Assembly (NCBI RefSeq): GCF_014805685.1
Contig: NC_060893.1
Coordinates: forward strand, 17,180,269 to 17,244,268
Direction of reading: 5' to 3'
Source of the DNA: Silurus meridionalis
Lineage: Eukaryota > Chordata > Actinopteri > Siluriformes > Siluridae
Length of the DNA: 64,000 nucleotides
Part shown: piece by piece, positions 51,180 to 63,255 of the stretch
Layout of the letters: every line of letters begins with the position of its first letter
Numbering within the stretch: position 1 is the first letter of the stretch
Notes under the pieces: generated by a model
The model's input: the letters and a program-made list of their open reading frames with translations, nothing else
What the model was told of the DNA's origin: nothing
Databases searched by the model: none
Made by a program: the position numbers and the translations under genes

Positions 51180-51415
51180 GGCTCATCTTCAACTTCTACT
51201 ACTTTCTGGGGTCATCACAGCAGATCATCCTTCAACCACCTGCACACCTTAGCTCAACAAATCCTTAAACCTCTTACTTGGCCCTTCCTCTTTTCCTCCT
51301 ACCTGGTAGCGCCATCCTCAGCATTTTTCTACCGAAATTCCCCATACCCCTCCCCTGCACATGACCGAACCACCTCAATGGCTCCACTCTCCAAAACGTA
51401 CTACCTGTGCTCCCT
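51180..51415 (-). pseudogene. RTE-like LINE 3' fragment, minus strand
   Basis: Read on the minus strand, GCCATTGAGGTGGTTCGGTC with CATGTGCAGG, then GCTACCAGGTAGGAGGAAAA and AGGATGATCTGCTGTGATGA, correspond to the FGHVQ, PGRRKRGR and MICCGDP blocks of the LINE at 2926-3812. Only the last quarter of the coding region remains, with several frame breaks. Confidence 0.8.
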
Positions 51416-53261
51416 CTAATAAACTCAAAGGCACTAGAAATATACTTTCAACAATTTAATAACAAGCTGAATTTTTTTTTACAACCTGTATCGGTAAGTT
51501 ACCTGGATTTAATATACTACATGCAGGAGGCCTTTAGGCATACACTATATGCAAAAGGTGTTTTGTTAACTTAAAGGCAGCTATGCAGATTATTGTTATG
51601 ATTTAATAGGTTACATTGTAGTCACATTATTCTGCTCAGGATTAGCAGTGACTTCACCTCTTTCTTATTTACCTCAACACTAGCACACGTGTTTCACCTT
51701 GTCTTTGGTCATTTCCACTGAGTCAAGGTATTTAAGCTATTTATATCTACTCAGTCTAAAAGGTTTTGACCTTCCTAAGAGTGTCATTCAGAGTTTCCCA
51801 TGTTTTTTGACCTTTAATTGTCCGGACTATGATTTGGATTTGTTATTAAAGATTTTCCTTGCACGCACAGTCCACTTGCCTTACAATTTGTGACACTAAT
51901 ACAGAGGCAGCTTTGGGCTATTGTGAAACTCCATTTGCTCCAGCATGTAAAAGTTTCTGAATCCATTTCTCTCTCTCTCTTCAATAGATGCATGTTATTG
52001 CCTTTTAATTAGACCATTTCTAAATTAAAGAGCTGAGAATAAAATAGACAAAGTGCTTAATCTATCACCACAGTCCAGCTCTGATTAGCATTGAAACCTC
52101 TTACAGCTTTTACAGCATCTTATAGCACTTTACAACAGGACTCGTCCATTTCACTACACCTTCATTAAATTAACAGCAGTCTTGACCCATTTTGCAGCTT
52201 TTTAATCTGCTATATTTGTGACTTTGCTGATTGTTGTTTATAGTATCCCCTTACTTCTCATATTTCTTGATATTTTACTGATTTATTAGTCTGAGATAGC
52301 ATGTGTATGGACTTTTCATTTTTGTTAATCTGATCTTTTTTTTTTTTTTTTTTTATAATTTAATGCCTTTCAGTTTCCTTGCCTTTCCTTATCTCTTTCT
52401 AGATAACTACTGACTACTATCCTTCTAGATAACACTGAGTTGTGTGTATATTTATTGTCTGAGCTAAACATTTTGGTGGGGGGTTATACACATACACACA
52501 CTCCATACTGGGTATGTGCATAACACATAGTGTACTATGGCTTGATAGCTCGCTCCCTCTGTTTCTTGGCTGAATAGAAATGATTACATTCATTATCTTT
52601 TTCTGCCCTGGATTCATATAGGTTACGCGGAAATAAATCTCTACAAGTGACTCAATTTCCGATAAAATTATTAACTGTTAACTTTCCTCAAACACACAAC
52701 CAAAAACAAAGATGCATGACCTCCCACTCGCCCACATACAGACACACACCCACACACTTAAAAGATTAAGGTCTTGTTTTTTTTTGGATGCCTACATAAT
52801 TTGCATATATGGATTGGCAAACCAGAGTGTTTGCTGTTAAACTGAAGTTGTCAGAATCATTACTTTTATTTTAGAACTGAATGTCAGCACTGTCTTCTGT
52901 AGCAGTACAATCTCAGGATTTTGTATCTACCTAATATAAAGGATTTGCCCAAAAAAGTATGTAATGGGCTCAGTCTGTTAAATAAGTCTATTGAACCAAA
53001 CAAAAACAAACATCTGGAGCAACGTCAAGTCAAGAGCATTGTTCAAGTGCACTGCGAGGTTGCACACTTCTGGTTGTAAATGTAGACCAATAAAACTATT
53101 TAGGAACTGAATTCTCAGGAATAATGGTAAAGCCTTATTCTGGAAATTTTCTTTTATATACTGTAATATAACAGCAAAAGTTTGTGATCATTCAATTATG
53201 TCTAACCATCACAGTTATGTGTTTGTAGAATATCCAATCCCATAAGTTCTGTTCTATGTAA

Positions 53262-53430
53262 TATATGTAATAGGCTAACGTCTTCTGGGAAGGTTTATCA
53301 GTAGATTTTGAAGCATGGCTGAGACATTAGTGAGATCAGGCACTACCTCGTAGCTGAGGAGCTCAGGCGTTCAGTTGGTGTTTGGGTTCATCCTAAAGGC
53401 GTTTAGTGGACTTCAGATTGATCTTGCTCA
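53262..53430 (+). mobile_element. Tc1-like relic family T, partial
   Basis: CGTCTTCTGGGAAGGTTTAT, TTAGTGAGATCAGGCACTAC and GGTTCATCCTAAAGGCGTTT are collinear with 29270-29400. The right half is missing. Confidence 0.7.
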
Positions 53431-54401
53431 AGCTTGCAGTCCTGTAATTAAAATGATACACAAACCAGTGATGGACATTATACACAACACATGGTGATGT
53501 CTCATCTGCAATGAATGTAATGTAACTTTTCTCTCTAAGGATCCATGGATGAGACATTTTCGGTGCTGTGTCTTTTCATAGTTTATATCCAAACGTGTGC
53601 ATAGAAATGTGTAACATGAGAGCAGAGAAAAACACACACTCAAACTGGTGTGTTATCTTTATCTTCTCCATTCTTAGCAAAAGTATCTAATAAACTGCAC
53701 ATCATTGGTTCAATCTGCAAAAAGGTTTTGCTTCTTTCCTGCTTCATTTGTTCCTGTGGCTTAAATGGATTGGGAGTCTGTGTGTAGATTCCAGCATGAA
53801 TGAGTGTGTTTTTCACTTTAGCCAGTTCCAGGTTTTTGTACAGCTTACTTACAGCAACTTTGATGCAAAGCGCTTACTTGTTTGCTAAGATTAGCAGAGC
53901 ATAAACTTTAAGATTAATAAACTGTAAATAATTTGAACACCACAATTATCATGTGCATGAATTGTTTTTTGTTTTTGTTTTTTTCAACACAAATATGAAT
54001 GTTAACTAAATCATGAACACCTGCTCCTGTTCATTCCTATGCAACACAAATGAATGGCTTTATTAACACATACTCGGTGGGTAATTGGTGGAATTCATAA
54101 CCAAGACCGGATCGTGTTTCAGCATTTACACCCAGTGATCAGAGTTCAGCTGATTAGCAACATTTAATAGCCTGCTGTAATTTCATTCAAGCTCATTTAT
54201 GTTGATTTATTTAATCATTTACTTCTGGACAGAATAAATGCTGGCTAATGCAACACTTAAACAAACCTCAGTATTACATTAATATGTCATATTATTTATA
54301 ATGCAATTTTGAAGTACATGGCTTAAAAGGGCAGAATCATAACTAACAGCAAATTATTCTTCATTGAGCACTGAATATTGCATATGGATATATGGATTCA
54401 T

Positions 54402-54403
<2 letters not shown>

Positions 54404-54461
<58 letters not shown>
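54404..54461. repeat. (GT)n microsatellite
   Basis: About 28 GT units. Confidence 0.97.
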
Positions 54462-54463
<2 letters not shown>

Positions 54464-54907
54464 AAATCTTTAAAATCAAACAATGATATAGAAAAAATGG
54501 GGGATCAAACTCTAAGTGGTACATGAAAGTGTAAGCATATGACACAAAGAAATAAAGAACTCATAAGAAATTTCAGCCACTTGCTTTAGCATTTGATTCA
54601 CAGATAGCACTAAATGCCTCACGAGGAACAGCAGAATTTGTAGACAGTACATCAGCTACCAGTGATTAATCCCTAAGATCAGAAAATAGCAGCCAAGAAC
54701 AGCAGTATGTTTAGCAGAGCCTTCTGGACACTTAAGCTTGCTTGTTATGCACCGATTTTGTTGTCTCAGTGCTTCTGTTTTCCATTCATACTATTAATGT
54801 TAGCATTTTAAATACTACATTAGGAAAATATACTTGTCATTCTTGAAATATATACTTTTTGACCAGTTAAAATCGGTTAGCTATTTGGAAATTGTAATAA
54901 AAATGTT

Positions 54908-54974
54908 TGAAAAAAAAAAAATGAAAAAAAAAAAAAATAATAATAAAAAAATGAAAAAAAATAAATAAATATAT

Positions 54975-55050
<76 letters not shown>
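54908..55050. repeat. A-rich tract plus (TA)n microsatellite
   Basis: An A-rich stretch (54908-54968) leads into about 37 TA units, ending near 55050. Confidence 0.95.
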
Positions 55051-55053
<3 letters not shown>

Positions 55054-55375
55054 TAAATCTGTGGAATTATTATTATATACACACACACATATAATGAAGA
55101 GATGTAATCCCAAAGTCACTACATTACAATGTTTTACAAGACAGACAAATAAATATCCTAAAAACAGCCAAACGTATAGAATGGAGCATGAATCTCATCA
55201 GGAACTTTGACCCTGCACTTTCCACAAGTTTTTAACATTAAAATAAATTATATAAAATATATTTTTTTCTGTTTACAATGATAGATGTCATACATGCAGG
55301 ATGTTAAGCTTGTGACATTAAAATTAAGTTTATTTTGAAATGTTTGCAAAAGCTTATCACTATAAACGTCTCTAG

Positions 55376-56632
55376 CCCCATGGGGGTGGAGCCGCCATTC
55401 CCCGGGTCTCAACCCCTGCCTCGAGAGTGTGTCTGCTGCCTCCTTCAACAAGGGCGTGCACCAGGTAGAGCGGTGCGGCGTGCCCCTTCATTGCTGGATC
55501 CCCAGAAAGTCCAGTGTCAGGACCTTTTCGTCTACACCTTCCTGTTGCAGATGACAGTTCTCCCTGTGGACACCAGGGCAGCCATAGACCGGGCCAATGG
55601 CCCTAGTGGTCTTTTTAGTGGCTCTGAGAGCCAGATCCACTGTACGGCGAAGCTCATCAAAATGGCTACACGGGGCACCTCCCGCATCCAACTTATGCAG
55701 CAGGTCAGCTTGATATGCTTGCAACACCGCCATGGTATGCAGGGATGCATCGGCTTGACCTGCCGAAGCATAGGCTTTACCCACGAGCGCTGATGAATTG
55801 CGTAGGGGCTTCATGGGTAATGTCGGGGTCTTAAGGGAGGAGGCGATTCCGGGAGAGAGCTATTTGACAGGTGTCTTTTTAACTCACAGCATCGCCTCAT
55901 AACCATGTTCTTTTTGCCCCATAATGTGGGAATACACAGTAGAAATGGGGGCGAAGGGGCGGGCTGAAAAAACTCATGACCTGGACACCTCAGTGTGCAG
56001 GTCGGGAAAAAAGGGAAGACCCCGACGCGGAGGTTGTGACACAGGTGTCAGAAAGCACTCATATAATTTACTAAATAAAAGAACTTTCTGCTCATGCGCT
56101 GGCCAAGTTATATTGAGTTCGGCAACGGCACGCGTTACAACCTCCGTAAGCTCCTCTGCTTCTGTACCGCAGACCCTCCTTGAAGAGTGCCGAGCGGGAG
56201 CGGAGCGAGCAGAAAGGCATGCAAGCACAGTCAACACAGCCGGCTCCCACAAAAACTGACTTTGCATGCTCCACTCCCAAGCAAACATGCGACACACAAG
56301 CTGTGCGTATCCCCCAAAACCCCCTGCCCCCCCGTAATATAGCAGGGGCAGGAAGGAGCACAAAGCTGAAAAGTGTGCTTAAATATTTTGCTTGCTTTCA
56401 TTTCTTTTTATTTTTGGACAAATGATCTGACAGACAACACAAACACACAGAGCGCTTCGTGAACAGACAAAAGCTGCCGCTGCCCTCACTCATATGCGTT
56501 TTATTCTCCTGGTCATGACGTCACCTCACCGGTCCAATTTTTGACTGATTACACACATTATTTCAGAGTGTGAACACTCTGGCGCATTCCCAAAGCGTTT
56601 TGATGCAGCTCGAGTTCCTGAAAGGGAACTGA
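55376..56632 (-). mobile_element. second DIRS1-like element, internally deleted, opposite strand
   Basis: On the minus strand the element begins at about 56632 with a terminal repeat (TTTCAGGAACTCGAGCTGC, CGCTTTGGGAATGCGCC) similar to that at 47756. It then carries a gag-like region and jumps straight to an RNase H fragment, ADTLSRQGLRPGEWRLHP, at about 55381-55434. RT and recombinase are gone and the 3' terminal repeat is missing, so the lower end near 55376 is a truncation. The sequence is more GC-rich than the surroundings. Confidence 0.88.
55488..56363 (-). pseudogene. DIRS1-like gag protein, broken
   Basis: Two readable parts lie in series on the minus strand. The first, about 56200 to 55974, has EELTEVVTRAVAELNITWPA, then FFPDLHTEVSRS, the characteristic gag-like N-terminal region of fish DIRS1 elements. 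The second, about 55814 to 55488, has KPLRNSSALVGKAYASAGQ, then LHTMAVLQAYQADLL and LALRATKKTTRAIG. They are separated by a short stretch with stops, where related copies read on. The protein would package the element RNA; here it is dead. Confidence 0.85.
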
Positions 56633-57157
56633 AAATGACACTGATCTCATATATATTTCATGATATTTAATTTATTCACCCGAGTTTAAATCATACCTCC
56701 TTTAATTAGTATTATTCGTTTCTTTTTTTGTCATTCAGCAACATGCAAAGGTGAACAATAGAAGGGTAGCAGAGGTGATAATTGCTCATAAAGATAGGTT
56801 AGACTAAACCATTCTCTATGTCTGCTGTCATGGTTGCATGGCATATGGAACTGTAATAAAAATTTTTATAAATATATTATGTGGCTACGGTGTAAATAGC
56901 AAACCATTGTTGTGCATATAATATGAAATTTGAGTACTCTGCACAGAGGTGACAAAAGTACACACATCCTTCACTTAAGTAGAAGTACATATACTCAGGT
57001 ATTAAATACTCGGGTAAAAGTTGAAGTACTGACTATACTTTTTTACTCAAGTTGAAGTAAAGAAGTTTAGGCTCTGATATGTACTTAAGTAAAATGTAGC
57101 CAATTCATACTACCTGTTTTAGTGTCATGCTGGTAACTGGACCTCACATCATATCGT

Positions 57158-57609
57158 TAGGGCTGGCAATCGACTAAAATGTTTCATCGCGATTAATCGA
57201 ATGATTGTCAAGACTTAACTCACGATTAATTACGTTTTTAAGTTTAAGCTTCAATTACAAATTTCAATTACGTAAATCCTCATGACACCAAATGGAACCT
57301 TTGCTATGTTTCCACACGGATGGTTAATGACGTGGTACCGGAGAAAGATGGAGGAGGTGATACTCTTATGAAGAAAAAAATGCCACAAAACGTGCCAGCG
57401 AGTTTTCGACCCCAGAGGGTTAATTGTGTGCATCATGGCAGATTTTCGTGCTAATTTGAGACGGCGCATCAATAAAACAAATGTTTCTGTTTAAAAATAG
57501 TTTTTCGGTTGAGTTGATTAACTTTTTTTATATCTCAGTAAAGAAAGGACATCATGAATAAAAGTGTTGTGTTGAAGGATTTAACGTGCTATTAATGCAA
57601 CAGCCCTTA
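57158..57609 (-). mobile_element. hAT-B copy 2, nested and inverted
   Basis: The left end is TTAGGGCTGGCAATCGACTA and the right end AATGCAACAGCCCTTA. On the minus strand it is collinear with copies 1 and 3 (CACGAAAATCTGCCATGATG, ACCATCCGTGTGGAAACATAGC, GATTTACGTAATTG). It sits at the same position in its host as copy 1. Confidence 0.85.
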
Positions 57610-57999
57610 TTAATATATTAATACAAAACTAATTACAAATTTTGTTATCTAATAGATGTATCCAGGCTAAACATACACCATATAGAACACGTGCAGAGAA
57701 AAGATGATCAGGACAGTCTCTGTTCTTAGTCATGTTTACATTACTGACTCAACCACATTAGACAAACTCATTGTTCCCTTTTGCCTTGCTCAATGTTGTC
57801 TTTGTAAACTAGCCTACATCTGTGGTGTGTGAGAGCCAGGAAATGATGCACCAGTGCAAGTGCAATGAGAAGAAAAAAATTCTTCATGAAGAATGAGAAG
57901 AAAAAAATGTATCATGTCACCAAATAGATTCAAACTAAAGTAACAAGAACCTATATTTGTGTAAAAAATTTAATGAGTGAAAGTAAAAAGTACTGAAGT

Positions 58000-58320
58000 C
58001 AAGTCAAGTTTATTTCTATAGCGCTTTTCACGACAGACATTGTCTTAAAGCAGCTTTACAGAAATCAACATTGAAGATGAATGGTATGCATTTATCCCTG
58101 ATGAGCAGCCATGTTGACTGTGGCAAGGAAAAACTGCCTTAGATGTTATGAGGAAGAAACCTTGAAAGGAACCAGACTCAAAAGGGGAACACCTCCTCAT
58201 TTGGGTGACATCAAGAGTGTGATCATGGTCTTTAAGCAATACAGAACACTGGAGAGTGAGAACTAACATGAGCACTGGAGTGTGTGTTTATAAGTAATGT
58301 TCTTTCTACAGTCTTATACA
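58000..58320 (+). repeat. interspersed repeat family R1, full copy
   Basis: It is collinear with 19785-20100 from GAAGTCAAGTCAAG through TTTATCCCTGATGAGCAGCC to AACTAACATGAGCACTGGAG. It lies inside the hAT element at 56944-58401. Confidence 0.88.
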
Positions 58321-58796
58321 CTTATTGTGTTTATTATACCTGAAAAAAATCTACGTAAGTACAGTAAAAATGTATTTGTACTTCGTTACTTCCCACCTCT
58401 GACTCTGCATTACATTAGCTCTTCAGAGTTTTTGAAAGTCATTGAAATGAAAAGGTTTGTGTAAAAATCTCTTAATTCTAGGTACATATGCAGCAATTGA
58501 TACACCATCTGTTGCAAGTCTTAATTTAACCAAAAAGTCTTTCTACGCAGTGCATCCTTTAGTAGTCAAAAAACATGAAAACAGAAGAGGGCGAGAGATC
58601 TACTGAGTAAAGCAGATGTAGCAGAAACTGTGGGTCTTTGATGCATGTAACAGTGTGAGATGCAATATGTGGCCATGTGTTTTCAAGGTGCAACATACCC
58701 AGGCCGTTCTGGCCTAATAGTGAGTCCTAGATGATTCCTCAGGAGATGAAAATAAAATAGGATAGAATTCTTTTATTGCCAATTTCACATTCTAAG

Positions 58797-58798
<2 letters not shown>

Positions 58799-58832
<34 letters not shown>
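58799..58832. repeat. (AC)n microsatellite
   Basis: About 17 AC units directly before the next hAT fragment. Confidence 0.95.
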
Positions 58833-58834
<2 letters not shown>

Positions 58835-58835
58835 A

Positions 58836-59474
58836 CATAATGAAATAGAAATACTTCATTACTGCACTTAAGTAGATTTTTCTGGTATCAGTACTTCACT
58901 CTATTTTTTTGGTCAACTTTTTACTTTTTTTTTTTTACACAAATATCTTTAGTTTCTACTTCTTACAGTTTTAAACCAGGCTCATAACTTTAGTGTTAAT
59001 CTATTGGATGACATGATCGATATTTTTTCTTCTTATTGTGTGCCATTTTCTGCCTATCAACCCATTTCCTGTCATTGCATATTTTTAACCACAACGGGCA
59101 AGGCAGAACGCAACAAGAAGGATGTGGCTAATGTGGATGAGACAGAAGTAGTCAGTGATGTAAACAATTATTCATCACCTGATCATCATCATCATCTTTT
59201 CTCTGCTTGTGTTCTATATGGTGTTTGTTCAGCCTGGATACATTCCTTAGGTAACAACATTTGAAATTCTTTTAAATTAATGTACAGTATTAATATAATG
59301 TGAGGTCCAGTTACGAGTGTGATGCTAAAACAAATATTAGTAACTGCTACTTTTCACTTAAGTGCATGTCAGAGCCCAAACTTCTTAACTTGAGTGATAG
59401 AGTGACAGAGTCTTTTAAAACGAGTATCTGTACTTCTACTTAGGTAAAGGATGTGTGTACTTTTGCCATCTCTG
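58836..59474. mobile_element. second mixed-end hAT fragment
   Basis: The left part AATACTTCATTACTGCACTT followed by AAGTAGATTTTTCTGGTATC is the second end type, missing its first bases. The right part ends ACTTTTGCCATCTCTG, the hAT-A type. Relative to 56944-58401 the end types are reversed, so this looks like the same family in inverse orientation. No target duplication is visible because the left end is lost. Confidence 0.65.
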
Positions 59475-59524
59475 ACACACATATCCTGTCCACCATTCTG
59501 TTTTGTGATCCTTGAGATAGTATA

Positions 59525-60688
59525 CAGTATCTCACAAAAGTGAGTACACCCCCCTCACATTTCAGCTACCATTAAAGTATCTATTCTCAAGGGACAATAC
59601 TATAAAAATGAAACGTGGATATATTTTAGAGTAGTCAATGTGCAGCTTGTATAGCAGTATATATTTACTGTTCTCTGAAAATAACTCAATATACAACCAT
59701 TATTGTCAAAATAACAGGCAACGAAACAGACGTTCACCCTAAGTAAACATGTCAAAACTGTGTCCAAAGTGTCAATATTTTGTGTGAGAACCATTGTTAT
59801 CTATCACTGCCTTAATCCTTTTGGGCATGGAATTCACCAGAGCTGCACAGGTTATTGCTGGGATCCTCTTCCACTTCTCCATACTGACATCATGGAGCTA
59901 CTTAATGTTAGACACATGGTGCTTCTCCACCTTCCCCTTGAGGATGCCCCACAGGTGCTCAATAGGGTTCATGTCTGGATACTTGGCTACTTCATCACCT
60001 TCTTCTTTAGGCAGTTGTCATCTTAGCGGTGTGCTTGGGGTCGTTTTCATGTTGGAAAACTGCCATTTGGCCCAGTGTCTCAAGGGGGAGCATCATGTTC
60101 TGTTTCAGAATGTCACAGTTAATGTTTAATACATGTTTCCCTCGATGAACCACAGCTCCCCAGTACCAGCAGCACTCATGCAGCCCCAGACCATGATCTA
60201 CCACCACCTTTGTGAGGCCTGTTCTAAGGGGAACCCGTCTTGGAAAACCTCGTATGACCCTGGCAACTGTACTGTAACTCAGTTTGAGGGTGTTACCAAG
60301 CTTCTTATTTATATATAGGTGATCCTAATGGAGGGCAACAATTTTAATTCTCAAATCCTCAGAATTCTTTGCCATGAGGTGCCATGTTGAACATCCACTG
60401 GTCAGTCTGAGAGAACTTTACTCAAAGCACCAAATTCTAACTGCTCTAAAACAAGATACACAAATTTGTATGGTCCTGTTAAGCGGACAAAAACATGAAC
60501 ATGATGAATAGGACATGTAGCTTTGCACATTAAATGGTTGTATATTGAGTTATTTTCAGAGGACATTAAATCTATACTATTATACAATCTGTATATCCAC
60601 GTTTCATTTCTATTGAATTGTCCCTTTAGAATAGATACTAAAATGGTAACTGAAATGTGAAGGGTGTACTCACTTTTGTGAGATACTG
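59525..60688 (-). mobile_element. Tc1-like transposon, internally shortened
   Basis: The ends CAGTATCTCACAAAAGTGAG and CTCACTTTTGTGAGATACTG are inverted and flanked by TA on both sides. The arms stay similar for about 190 bp, and the motif GAAAATAACTCAATATACAACCA recurs near the inner end of each. At 1164 bp it is shorter than the usual 1.3-1.6 kb. The minus strand carries transposase remains. Confidence 0.92.
59800..60375 (-). pseudogene. Tc1-like transposase, deleted and frameshifted
   Basis: The start is MAKNSEDLRIKIVALH followed by a stop where relatives continue. IKKLGNTLKLSYSTVARVIRGF-type text of the DNA-binding domain follows near 60300-60230. FQHENDPKHTAK at about 60028-60063 is the second catalytic Asp region. 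The first DDE block (WSDE-type) is not found, because the domain between the DNA-binding part and the FQHEND block is shortened. The C-terminal part down to about 59800 has several stops. No activity is possible. Confidence 0.85.
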
Positions 60689-61117
60689 TATATATTCCGT
60701 CACACCATTTTGCACATTTTTCCACATATTCCCTGATTTCAGACATTTGAAAGTTTTTATTTGACTTAACCTATTACCCCCATTCACCCTGACAGAGAAA
60801 CCCTGCAGTATGCAAAACAAAGCAATGAACAAAGTATTTCAACTCCAAAACAGTTCCATTTCTAACATTCTGGCAGTGTGAATAAGATGGAGTGACAGAA
60901 TACAGATAGTGAGGGATAAAAAGGCACCAGGATGGAAGGTGTGAGAATAGAGACGGATGAAAGGAGGTATTCGGCACACAGGTTTCACAACACGAGTGTA
61001 CGCTTGGCCTGCAGGCATTTATGTATGAGACAGCAGGTGTGAGAGCTTTGAACAGGTACAGAATAAAAAACACACTTTCTCACATCAAGTCCTGTTTCCA
61101 TTGGTCTTGGTCTCTGT

Positions 61118-61118
<1 letters not shown>

Positions 61119-61180
<62 letters not shown>
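61119..61180. repeat. (AC)n microsatellite
   Basis: About 31 AC units. Confidence 0.97.
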
Positions 61181-61185
<5 letters not shown>

Positions 61186-61326
61186 CTTTGGGTTGTCTTC
61201 CACAAAGTCCACAGTTGGGGCACAGAAACAGACACTGGCAGAAAGCTGATTAAATATTTCTACACTTTTTCTTCTCATTTTTAGTCTGTTTGTGCTAGGG
61301 TCTGTCTGTCTGTTTTTCCTCTCTTT

Positions 61327-61328
<2 letters not shown>

Positions 61329-61376
<48 letters not shown>
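61329..61376. repeat. (AC)n microsatellite
   Basis: About 23 AC units, about 150 bp from the previous tract. Confidence 0.97.
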
Positions 61377-61378
<2 letters not shown>

Positions 61379-63255
61379 GTCTTTCTACACCAGTGGTTGT
61401 TTGAACAATAAATAAAGCAAGGAATAAACAAGCTGAGCATGCTGTTGGATTAAAATAATTCATGTTTGTTGTGTGAATACTGTCCACCAACACTTCCACC
61501 CTAAAAAAAAAATTATTTCTCTTTGCAGCATTTCCAGAAGTGTTTTATTTCCCCTTTTCTTGAAGTTAGTAAAAAAAAATGCACAAAAAAACCCCAAGGT
61601 TTTTTTTTATTAATAAACCACACAGTGCAAAGTTCTGAAGCCTTTCCTGTGGAGAAAAATGCAAAGTCAAAATATTATGAATGACTGCTACAAAGCACTG
61701 ACACTGGAGACTGACATGCTAAACATGCTAAACATCTCACAGATCTTCTTCACAGTAAAACATTCCCAATTACACAAGACTGTCTTATACAAGAAACATA
61801 AACTTCAAAGTTCCTGTTAATGCAGTTAGCATTGAATTATAAAGTATGCATTATTGTGACAACCCCGGACCTGTACCCATAGAGTATAGAAAACAGGCTG
61901 GGGGACCCCTTGCACCTTCCATACAGTCTGTTCGGACTCCTCCCCTTCTGGCAGTCAATATAGATTTATCAAAACAATGACTACCTGACTCCAAAATAGC
62001 ATTTTCCTGGCAGCCACAAAGATTCTAAACTGAAAATAAATACTTTGTAGGCCCAGGGTTACTTGGCCAATTAAAGTTTTTATGATTATAGAAGTGAAAT
62101 ATTTTATAATCGTACAATCCGGCATCATCCAGAAGACGACAAGCTCACTATTCTGACTGGTTCTTTTCAAGGTTTTCTTCCACCGGTTATTTCGTTTTAC
62201 TTATTGCTAGCTTGCTCTATAGAAGTACATATAGTTTTCAATTTGATACCTGGATTTGCTGCTTGGTGACAGTTTAAAAGGGTTTGGTGTATACAAATAA
62301 AAGTGAATTAAAATGTATTAATATAAACTTATGATTTGGATTAGAACAAGACTAATGTCAGAGCTGCAATTATAGTAATTTAATCATTTATTGACTGATC
62401 AGAATTGTAGTTCAATAACACTGGAGTATGTTGATGAATTATTGAGCTGAATTGAATGGAATTGAGCCGATTCATCCATGTGCCTGTTTCATGTGCAGTT
62501 TTTTTGTATATCTGCCTAATTTTACTCTCCTTTAAAGTCTGCATGACAGAAAGATAACTGCTTAAAAGTGTAGGACTTTACACACTCTATATACAGTATA
62601 GTCAATTTCACTTTTTGTTTTAATTCCACCCACATACTGAATAAATTAATCATGTGCTTGAAGATGAATAACTGAAGAGTACTCTAAATTTAAGTGCTTG
62701 AAATAGTTTTTAGTAGTAAATCTTACTCTACCATAACTCCCAGTTTGTTTCGTTAAGCGACTGCAAAAGTTGACTGGATTGTGTATTAAATACATTTCTC
62801 AGATTTAGTACTGACTTAAATGTAACGCATGTGGGAATGAATTCTACAGAGGCTGCTGATCGTAAACACCATTGATTTAATCTCGTATTTTTTATTATAA
62901 GATTAAAATTAAGCATTTGTGGGATTATTAAACCTATTTCTATTTTAAACTTGAAATAAACCTGTTGGCAGGTAGTTTTGCTTGTTTCAACATTTCTTTT
63001 TAGAAAGAAGAAACATTAATTGGCAATAAAATAAGAAAATGGCAAGAATTAGTTATAATGTCTAGAAGTAGGATTCATGATCTTTTAAATCATTTGAAAA
63101 GTGAAATGACACCGATTTCCCAAATGGCCCTAATTGTATTTGTTAATTATTATTAAACATTTATTAGATCTTCATTAGATCAGCAGATGTTGGGTTAAAT
63201 ATTCTGGAAATAATTTTATACAAAGAACACACACATGCATAGAATATTATATTGT

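Larger units (their letters stand above)
56944..58401. mobile_element. hAT element with exact 8-bp target duplication and mixed ends
   Basis: The octamer ACTCTGCA at 56936-56943 is repeated exactly at 58402-58409. The left end CAGAGGTGACAAAAGTACAC is the hAT-A type. The right end GTTACTTCCCACCTCTG belongs to a different end type (CAGAGGTGGGAAGTAAC inverted). Only about the first eight bases are shared between ends. The element carries hAT-B copy 2 and an R1 repeat, and no transposase. Confidence 0.88.

Noticed and set aside
55335..55793. A 152-codon + strand open frame.
   Set aside because: It is antisense to the recognisable DIRS gag and RNase H text on the minus strand.
61021..61440. Open frames with long HT or CV repeats.
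   Set aside because: They are translations of (AC)n microsatellites.
61860..62050. A stretch with GTACCCATAGAGTA and GGGGGACCCCTTGC suspected to be a retroelement tail.
   Set aside because: No second copy, coding trace or tail repeat was found to support it.
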